A stretch of DNA of 64,000 bases, from NCBI GenBank assembly GCA_033398695.1, contig CM065803.1:46305501-46369500 (forward strand), given 5' to 3'. Below are positions 58,571-64,000 of the stretch, piece by piece. The translations under genes were made by a program, and so were the position numbers. This stretch comes from Orobanche coerulescens (taxonomy: Eukaryota > Streptophyta > Magnoliopsida > Lamiales > Orobanchaceae). The notes beneath the pieces are model-generated. The model was not told the origin of the DNA. It searched no databases and worked only from the letters and a program-made list of their open reading frames with translations. Positions within the stretch are counted from its first letter, which is position 1. Every line of letters begins with the position of its first letter.

Positions 58571-59065
58571 CATGCGGCCTCACAGGAGGAGGCGACCGGG
58601 CTGAAGGCGGTGGTGGACCGGTTAAAAGGCGAGCTGGAGTCGTCGAAGGGGGAGCTGGCCGCCAAGGTTGCCGAGCTCCAGGGTGCAGATCAGACAATCG
58701 CGGGGCTGAAGGAGAAGTTGGTTGCAACCGAGACCGATCCCTTCCTCAACGTGGATTATGTCGACCAGTTTGCCTATTATATGGATTACGCTGACGCCAT
58801 CCATGCTGCCAAGAAGGGAGGGCTCGAGGTCGGCCCTCTGATTGATAACTTCAAAGCCTATGTGCTTGAGCATCCTCTGCAGCCGGCCTTCTTTGTTTCG
58901 ATCCTTGACCTCTCCGACCTTGGAATCGACCTGAGCTGGTATCCATCGCCAGACAAACTCGTTCATCCAGATGCCGGCGAGGAAGCGCACGTCGATCCAA
59001 CAGATGGTGGCGAAGGCCGGGCCGATCCAGCGGCCGGTGGCGAAGGCCAGGCGGGGGCAGCCTGA
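58571..59065 (+). CDS. Antisense ORF of Tat-2 (5'-truncated)
   Basis: About 165 codons in plus orientation, opposite to pol. LKAVVDRLKGELESSKGELA, AKVAELQGADQTIAGLKEKL form a coiled coil; then DPFLNVDYVDQFAYYMDYAD, FKAYVLEHPLQPAFFVSILD and a C-terminal repeat of DPxxGGEG units. GC-rich compared with its surroundings. The native start is lost at the Copia-2 border; the ATG at 58529 lies in copia LTR sequence and is fortuitous. Function unknown; the domain resembles C-termini of proteins carried by plant Tat elements, by position and style only. Confidence 0.7.
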   Translation, partial: HAASQEEATGLKAVVDRLKGELESSKGELAAKVAELQGADQTIAGLKEKLVATETDPFLNVDYVDQFAYYMDYADAIHAAKKGGLEVGPLIDNFKAYVLEHPLQPAFFVSILDLSDLGIDLSWYPSPDKLVHPDAGEEAHVDPTDGGEGRADPAAGGEGQAGAA

Positions 59066-59627
59066 GATAGACCGCTTTCATTTTGTTTTTTACTTGTAAT
59101 TTTTCAGTTTCATTGTGTTTTGCCTTCGGGCGCTTGTACAAAAACATTCCGAATGAAATGAAATACATAATTGCATCTGATTCCTTGCTTGTACGATCGT
59201 CTATCTGAATTTGACTTCACAGTCGTGTTTGAGGAGCGGTCATTGTATGTATAGCTCCGAATGTATTGGCATACTTAAAATTCTTACTTGTAAATTTCTG
59301 AACAAAACCGATCTTCATATGTGTATTTGAACAAAGCCGATTGTATGTGGTTCCGTCCTCCTGATCGTATGTATGGATCCGTTCTGCCCCTTGTTTTTGT
59401 TTACTTGGTGAAAGTAAGGGAACGAAAATAATTTGTTTAGCGAGCTATCTTTAGTTTGGTTCTTGCGATCTTCGATTTTGTTGATTCCTCGGGAGAGGCC
59501 GAACGTCCCGGTCTGGAAAGACTTCACACAGTCGTGGGGTTCGATGGAACCGACCTCTATGACTATGTCTTGTGCGCAATCGACATTCCGTCTGATGGTT
59601 AACTTCTCGCGACTCACTTAATTGTGA
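59066..59627. other. Tat-2 spacer downstream of antisense ORF
   Basis: No gene. At 59100-59170 the plus strand has poly(A)-signal-like AATGAAATGAAATA, which could end an antisense transcript. The remainder shows no structure I can name. Confidence 0.5.
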
Positions 59628-60085
59628 GGGTCCTCCGTAGGCTACGTTTTGCCTCGCAATGTAGCGATGGGGTGGACGGTCTCTGCTTGGAGGAGTCCTT
59701 GCACGGGGCTTCGTCGGATAAATCGACTTCGCTACCGTGGCTTGCTAGCACTTTTCTGCCTAAGAAGGCATACGTTGTGATGGGGGGAAGGACGCGTCGC
59801 ATTGTCCAGGTCCACCATGATAGATGATGGCTCCGAGGACGGGCGAGCATGTCCACTGATCTGTTTTGGAGGGTCCTTCAGCTACGCCCGCCTCGTATTT
59901 AAATGATAGGGCAGGCGATCTCTGCCCAAAGGAACCTTGCATGGACGGGCTATCGGTTCCATCGACCTCCAGAACCATGGCTGCACTTTTCTACCTCGAA
60001 TCGCCATGTTAGATGACGATCCTCGATGGTATACGTTGTGCTAGGGGGATCACTTGCCTAGGTCCATCAGGTTAGATTACGAACT
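59628..60085. repeat. Tat-2 3' tandem repeat, two diverged copies
   Basis: Two copies of about 215-240 bp (starts about 59628 and 59868) sharing GAGGGTCCT, GGTCTCTGC/CGATCTCTGC, CCTTGCA, TCGACCT/TCGACTT, GTATACGTTGTG/GCATACGTTGTG and CTAGGTCCA/CCAGGTCCA blocks in the same order. Tat 3' regions commonly contain such arrays. Confidence 0.75.
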
Positions 60086-60814
60086 CTTGGAGGGCGAGTG
60101 AGTCGTCCTCTTTTTTGTTTGTTTGTTTTGTCGAGGCGAATCATTTAGAGGGGATCGGAAAATCTCATTAAGCTCTTTGTACATTGGGTAACTGAATACA
60201 GAATTTTTATTGATAGTATTTTTTAAATGAACGGCGTTCCAGGGATATTGGTCCGGAGTGCCGTCTGGGTGTTGGAGCTCGTAGGCTCCTTTGGTCAGCC
60301 ATTTGGATATCCGGAATGGCCCCTCCCAATTCGGGTCAAATACTCCCGTGTAAGTCTGGACCTTTTTGAGGATTAGGTCTCCTACTTGGAATCGCCTTTC
60401 CTTGACCTTTGAATTGAATAATTTCTCGGATTTCATTTTGTGGATTGTGTTCTTCATTTCCGAGGTCAGTCGTCGTTCCTCGAGCATATCCAAGTCAATC
60501 CGTCAAGCTACATCATTGTCCGTCGTCATTTGTTGTGCAGTTCGGTGGCTGGGGACGGCGATCTCCGACTGGATCACTATTTCTATTCCGAAGGCGAGGG
60601 CGAATGGGGTTTCGCTGGTTGAATTTCAGATCATCGTTCGGTAAGACCACAAGACATCCGGGAGCTCGCTCGGCCATCGTCCTTGTTTGGATTCGAGTCT
60701 TGCTTTGATCGTGTGTTTGAGAATCTTGTTTACAGCCTCTACCTGCCCGTTCGTCTGAGGGTGGTAAGGGGCCGAGAATAGCTTTTTAATTCCCCATTTC
60801 TCGCAGAATTCCAA
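60077..60814 (-). pseudogene. Tat-2 integrase, end of core and C-terminus
   Basis: One frame with stops. KKLFSAPYHPQTNGQVEAVN (with the Glu) and LPDVLWSYRT at 60626-60814, then a stop, then MDMLEERRLTSEMKNTIHKM, ERRFQVGDLILKKVQTYTGV, DPNWEGPFRISKWLTKGAYE and PWNAVHLKN. No chromodomain. Confidence 0.88.
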
Positions 60815-61034
60815 ACCGTCGAACTGCTTTCCGTTGTCGAAGATGATAGCCTGAGGTAGACCGAATCGGCATATGATGTTCTTCTAAATGATCTTGATCA
60901 CTTGTTCTTGGCCGATCGTGTTAAGTGGTTCGGCCTCTGCCCATTTCGTGAAATAATCGACCCCTGGCAAATTTACACCCCCCTGGCGCCGTCGGCAAAG
61001 GACCGATGAGGTTGATGCCCCATTGGGCGAACGG
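60815..61034 (-). pseudogene. Tat-2 integrase core, degenerate
   Basis: Remnants of the Asp-containing core (FDNGKQFDG-like near 60830, EPLNTIGQEQVIK near 60910, WAEAEPL near 60945) in shifting frames. Two or more indels. Confidence 0.7.
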
Positions 61035-62156
61035 TCACGGACTGTACATAGAACTGAGTTGCTCGGGGGAGAGCTTGATGTTCGGGCCCATTACTTGACA
61101 CATGTGACAAGATCGGGCGTAGGCGATCGTGTCTTTTTGTAGGGTAGGCCAGAAAAAGCCTTGCCTGGTCGTCTTGTGGATGAGAGCTCGCCCTCCAGCA
61201 TGATTTCCACAAATCCCGTCATGGATTTTGGCTAAAACAAGTCGGCCTTCCTCCGGTATAATGCATTTGAGGAGAGGTAGGCTGAAAGCTCGCTTGTAAA
61301 TCTGGTCGTCCAATAGGGTGTATCTGGTTGCCCGGAGCTGAAGCTGGTGAGCTTTGATCTGATCTGTGGGGACCGTTCCGTCCATCAAGTACTTAACGAA
61401 CGGAGTCATCCAGTTCTCTTCGGAGATGGCAACTGTGGTGACCAGGCTTCTATCGATCGCCGATTTCGCTAACTTCGTGATTTGGATGTTAGAGAAGTCT
61501 GCCGCCCCATCTGACGATGCGAGTTTGGATAGGGCATCGGCCTGTGAGTTGTGCTCTCTCGGGACTTGTTCGATCAGCACTTCTTCAAACTTTGTGCACA
61601 TTTCGGTGACCAATTCTTGATATTTGATCATTTGTTCGCCGCACGCCTCATATTCCCCCAAGAGGGAGTCCATGAAGATGTGGAGGCGGCGAATGTCCAT
61701 GGCGAGTGCTAGATCGAGCCCGCCTACCAAGGCTTCATACTCGGCTTCATTGTTGGTCGTACGGAACCCGAAACGCACAACATTTGTAAAACTTTGGCTG
61801 TTGGGGCTAATGAGGATAATCCCGGCCCCTGCTCGCGAGCTGGTCGCCGAGCCATCTATGTACAATTTCCAGGAAGGACGGCCGATCTGGGTCGGACTGG
61901 GTGGGAATGTTAGTTCCACCACAAAATCCGCCAGAGCTTGGCCTTTGATTTCCGTGTGAGGAGCGTACGTGACACTGTATTGGGCGATCTCCAGTGACCA
62001 CTTGAGGAGTCGCCCGTTGGTGTCTGGCCGGTGTAGAACTTGCCTTAGAGGGAGAGTCGTCAGAACCTCCACTTGGTGTTCGAAGAAGTAGGCCCTCAGC
62101 TTGCGAACACTCATGACTAGTGCGTAGGCGAGCTTCTCCAGAGGTGTGTAACGCAT
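61035..62156 (-). pseudogene. Tat-2 second RNase H and integrase zinc-binding domain
   Basis: 373 open codons, frameshifted relative to RT. TPLEKLAYALVMSVRKLRAY is the end of the first RNase H. The archaeal-type RNase H has WKLYIDGSATSSRAGAGIIL (Asp), TTNNEAEYEALVGGLDLALA (Glu), RLHIFMDSLLGEYEACGEQM (Asp) and HNSQADALSKLASSDG (Asp): all four acids are present, unlike Tat-1. The HHCC domain follows: KIHDGICGNHAGGRALIHKT and CHMCQVMG. Confidence 0.92.
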
Positions 62157-62788
62157 TTCCGCGTCTTGAAGCGCTTGACTGACGAGTAGATCGGAAAGTG
62201 GGCTTGCCTCTCTGCTCGCACTAATACAGCGCTCATCGCGACCTCTGAGGCTGCCAGGTAGAGGAAAAGCTTTTCGCCTGGGATTGGTTTCGCCAAAATT
62301 TGGGGATTAGACAGATACTCCTTGATTTTGGCGAACGCCTTTTGGCTTTCCTTCGTCCATGAAAATTTCTTGTTCTTTATGGTGGTGAAGAATGGCTTGA
62401 TTTTGTCTCCGAGCCGAGAAATGAAACAGTTAAGGGCTGCTAGACAACCCGTGAGGCGTTGCACCTGTTTGACATTCTGTGTCTCCTGCATGTCGAGGAT
62501 CGCCTGGATCTTGGTGGGGTTCGCTTCGATCCCCCTTTGGCTCACGATGTGCCCCAGGAACTTTCCGGAGCTTATCCCGAAGTTGCATTTCTTAGGGTTA
62601 AGTTTCATGTTGAATTTCTCGAGGATGGCGAACGTCGCAGCAAGGTCTTTGAGGTGATCTTCCTTTTTGAGGCTCTTGACCACGATGTCGTCAATGTAAA
62701 CCTCCATGGTCTTGCCGATCTGATTGGCGAACATCCTGTTGACTAGTCGTTGGTAGGTCGCCCCCGCATTCTTCAGACCGAACGACAT
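62117..62788 (-). pseudogene. Tat-2 RT palm, thumb and first RNase H
   Basis: MSFGLKNAGATYQRLVNRMF, catalytic VYIDDIVVKSLKKEDHLKDL (YIDD), MKLNPKKCNFGISSGKFLGH, LTGCLAALNCFISRLGDKIK and the degenerate RNase H LYLAASEVAMSAVLVRAERQ. The last 20 codons are in a wrong frame after an indel near 62170. Confidence 0.92.
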
Positions 62789-63220
62789 TCAGACCCAAAA
62801 GTACACCTCTTTTTCCGTGTGGAATGACGTGTGTTTGACGTCTTTCTCCGCCATTGGGATCTGATGGTACCCAGCGAAGGCATCCATAAACGACATCATT
62901 TCGCAACCTGCCGTGCTATCGACCAAGTGGTCAATATGAGGCATTGGAAAGTGGTCTTTCGGACATGCCGCGTTGAGGTCAGTGAAATCGATGTATAACC
63001 TCCAGGAGTTACTTGCCTTTTTGACGAGCACCGCGTTGGCTACCCACTGTGGCTCGTCGGTAGCTACTCCGATCAGTTTGTTGTCGAGAAGCTTTTTGAC
63101 TTCTGCATCGAGCACAATGTACTTCTCAGGACCGAATTTCCTACGTTTCTGGTGAACATGCTTCCTTGTCGGGTCGATCTTTAGATAGTGGCAAGCGTGT
63201 TCAGGACTGATGCCGACCAT
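62789..63220 (-). pseudogene. Tat-2 RT, N-terminal part
   Basis: HLKIDPTRKHVHQKRRKFGP, AEVKKLLDNKLIGVATDEPQ, RLYIDFTDLNAACPKDHFPM, HIDHLVDSTAGCEMMSFMDA, FAGYHQIPMAEKDVKHTSFH, ending in a stop at 62789 just before MSFGLKNAG, same frame. The first RT aspartate region (MMSFMDAFAGYHQ) is intact. Confidence 0.92.
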
Positions 63221-63658
63221 ATCTTGATGCGACCAGGTAAAGATTCCGATGTTCTTTCATAGTAAACTGATCAGATCGTCTTTTAACTCGGGACCGATGC
63301 TTGAGCCGATCTGCACTTCTTGCTCCGGGCGAGCTGGATCAATTGTTATACTTTCCAACTCTTCAATGGGGACGGTCGCTTCTCGTTTGGAACGATTGCC
63401 GGACTCGATCCTTGGATCAATGTCGAGGCTTGGCTCGAAACCGATCCTTAGCTCGATGTCGTCCGACAATTGATGCGAGATGCCGTCCTCTGAGTCGGGC
63501 TGGTATGAGGTGCTTGGCTTGTCGATCTCCATTGGTTGAATGTCGATCGCCTTAATGTTATAAATAGTACGGGAAACGTATAAAGGGGAAGTAACGATGC
63601 ACGAGTAATTCAAACATTTCTTTGCCATTAGCTGGTCTCCTTTTACAATACCGACCAT
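63221..63658 (-). pseudogene. Tat-2 PR-RT linker
   Basis: Same frame, opening with the C-terminal strands of PR-like KKCLNYSCIVTS, then an acidic low-complexity linker (SEDGISHQLSDDIELRIGFE, VPIEELESITIDPARPEQEV) and GPELKDDLISLL, then a TGA at 63257 before IFTWSHQDMVGISPEHACHY. Confidence 0.82.
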
Positions 63659-64000
63659 CCCATCAGTAGTGGGGAACTTGATACAGTAAAAGAAAGAAGA
63701 GGCGACTGCCTCGAAGGTTTCTAGAAAGGGGCGACCTAGGAACCCATTATAGATGCTAGGCCTATCTATGATTACAAAATTGAGGTGCCTAGTGATCTTA
63801 ACCTTGGGATCGTAACAGCATATTAGCTAAAGCACGATATCGAATGGCTTGATGAACTTGGTCAGGTTGCCGAGCTGGTCCAGAGCAAATTTGAATATGA
63901 TGTTGCAAAAGCTCCCATTGTCAACCAGCACGCGGTCGACCATTTTCCCGAGGATACATGCAGAGATCACCAATGCATCCTCTTTGGGGCATTGCACTCC
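63659..64000 (-). pseudogene. Tat-2 protease, C-terminal part
   Basis: Minus frame reads CPKEDALVISACILGKMVDR, VLVDNGSFCNIIF, then LICCYDPKVKITRHLNFVII and DRPSIYNGFLGRPFLETFEA. The FLGRPFL and VIIDRPSIYN blocks identify a Tat retropepsin. The active site reads D-N-G-S where D-T/S-G is needed, and a TAG occurs near 63826. Continues beyond the window. Confidence 0.85.

Larger units (their letters stand above)
58571..64000 (-). mobile_element. Tat-2: Ty3/gypsy Tat-lineage retrotransposon, 3' part
   Basis: Minus-strand pol from PR (right edge of window) through RT, RNase H, second RNase H and IN (stop at 60077). A 1.0-kb region with tandem repeats and a plus-strand ORF follows. An antisense ORF beyond integrase and the double RNase H are known features of the Tat lineage. 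It is not the same family as Tat-1: proteins align only loosely. LTRs are outside or deleted. Confidence 0.88.

Noticed and set aside
1..64000. Host genes, tRNA genes or a phage/bacterial system.
   Set aside because: The regions large enough to hold such a system are accounted for by retroelement or hAT sequence. The tRNA-like words found are primer-binding sites, and no bacterial-type operon is present.

Overview
This window is plant nuclear DNA made entirely of transposable elements. I see no host gene, tRNA, rRNA or organellar sequence. A flowering plant, probably a eudicot, is indicated by Athila-, Tat/Retand-, Tekay/Del- and SIRE-type LTR retrotransposons, by plant-type tRNA-Asp and tRNA-iMet primer-binding sites, and by a hAT transposon with plant-type introns. 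The setting looks like heterochromatin in which elements have repeatedly inserted into one another. Lineage names come from protein motifs, primer sites and domain order read by eye; no database was searched. The names Athila-1, Tat-1 and so on are labels for this window only.

Layout. (1) 1-6047, minus: the 5' part of Athila-1 (LTR, tRNA-Asp PBS, gag, PR, RT, RNase H, start of IN), running off the left edge. (2) Tat-1, minus, is cut into three pieces, 6048-8821, 40994-44389 and 56516-56695. (3) 8822-40993 is Tekay-1 (plus), inserted in the Tat-1 RT gene with a 5-bp target-site duplication (TSD) ATATC. Its own sequence is about 8 kb and keeps only gag. Tekay-2 (8885-18535, minus, complete, TSD TCTAC) sits in its left end. 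A hAT transposon (22194-36695, 8-bp TSD CCAGRCGG) sits in its gag. (4) The hAT was itself hit 10 bp inside its tip by Athila-2 (22204-32766, plus, complete, TSD GTGTC). (5) 44390-56515 is SIRE-1 (plus, complete copia, TSD CCTCT), inserted in a tandem repeat inside the Tat-1 LTR; behind pol it carries about 3 kb of extra coding sequence. (6) 56696-about 58570 is the 3' half of a Tork-like copia (Copia-2), probably the element into which Tat-1 inserted. (7) About 58570-64000 is Tat-2, minus, with an antisense ORF and 3' tandem repeats, running off the right edge.

Insertion order from nesting: Copia-2, then Tat-1, then Tekay-1, then hAT, then Athila-2. Tekay-2 came after Tekay-1; SIRE-1 and probably Athila-1 came after Tat-1. 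Most proteins carry stops or frameshifts. The best preserved are the Athila-2 RT/RNase H and integrase, and the Tekay-2 integrase with chromodomain.

Most notable observations: (a) five unrelated LTR families each carry an array of their own short GC-rich palindrome, in four of them just upstream of the U3 TATA box; (b) Tekay-1 integrated with a U5 end at both termini, its 5' LTR start being replaced by an inverted U5 joined at 6 bp of microhomology; (c) a hairpin with covarying stem pairs is shared by the U5 regions of the two Tekay families; (d) a duplication-inversion-duplication scar lies in Tat-1 pol; (e) the extra ORF of SIRE-1 appears to have its own promoter.
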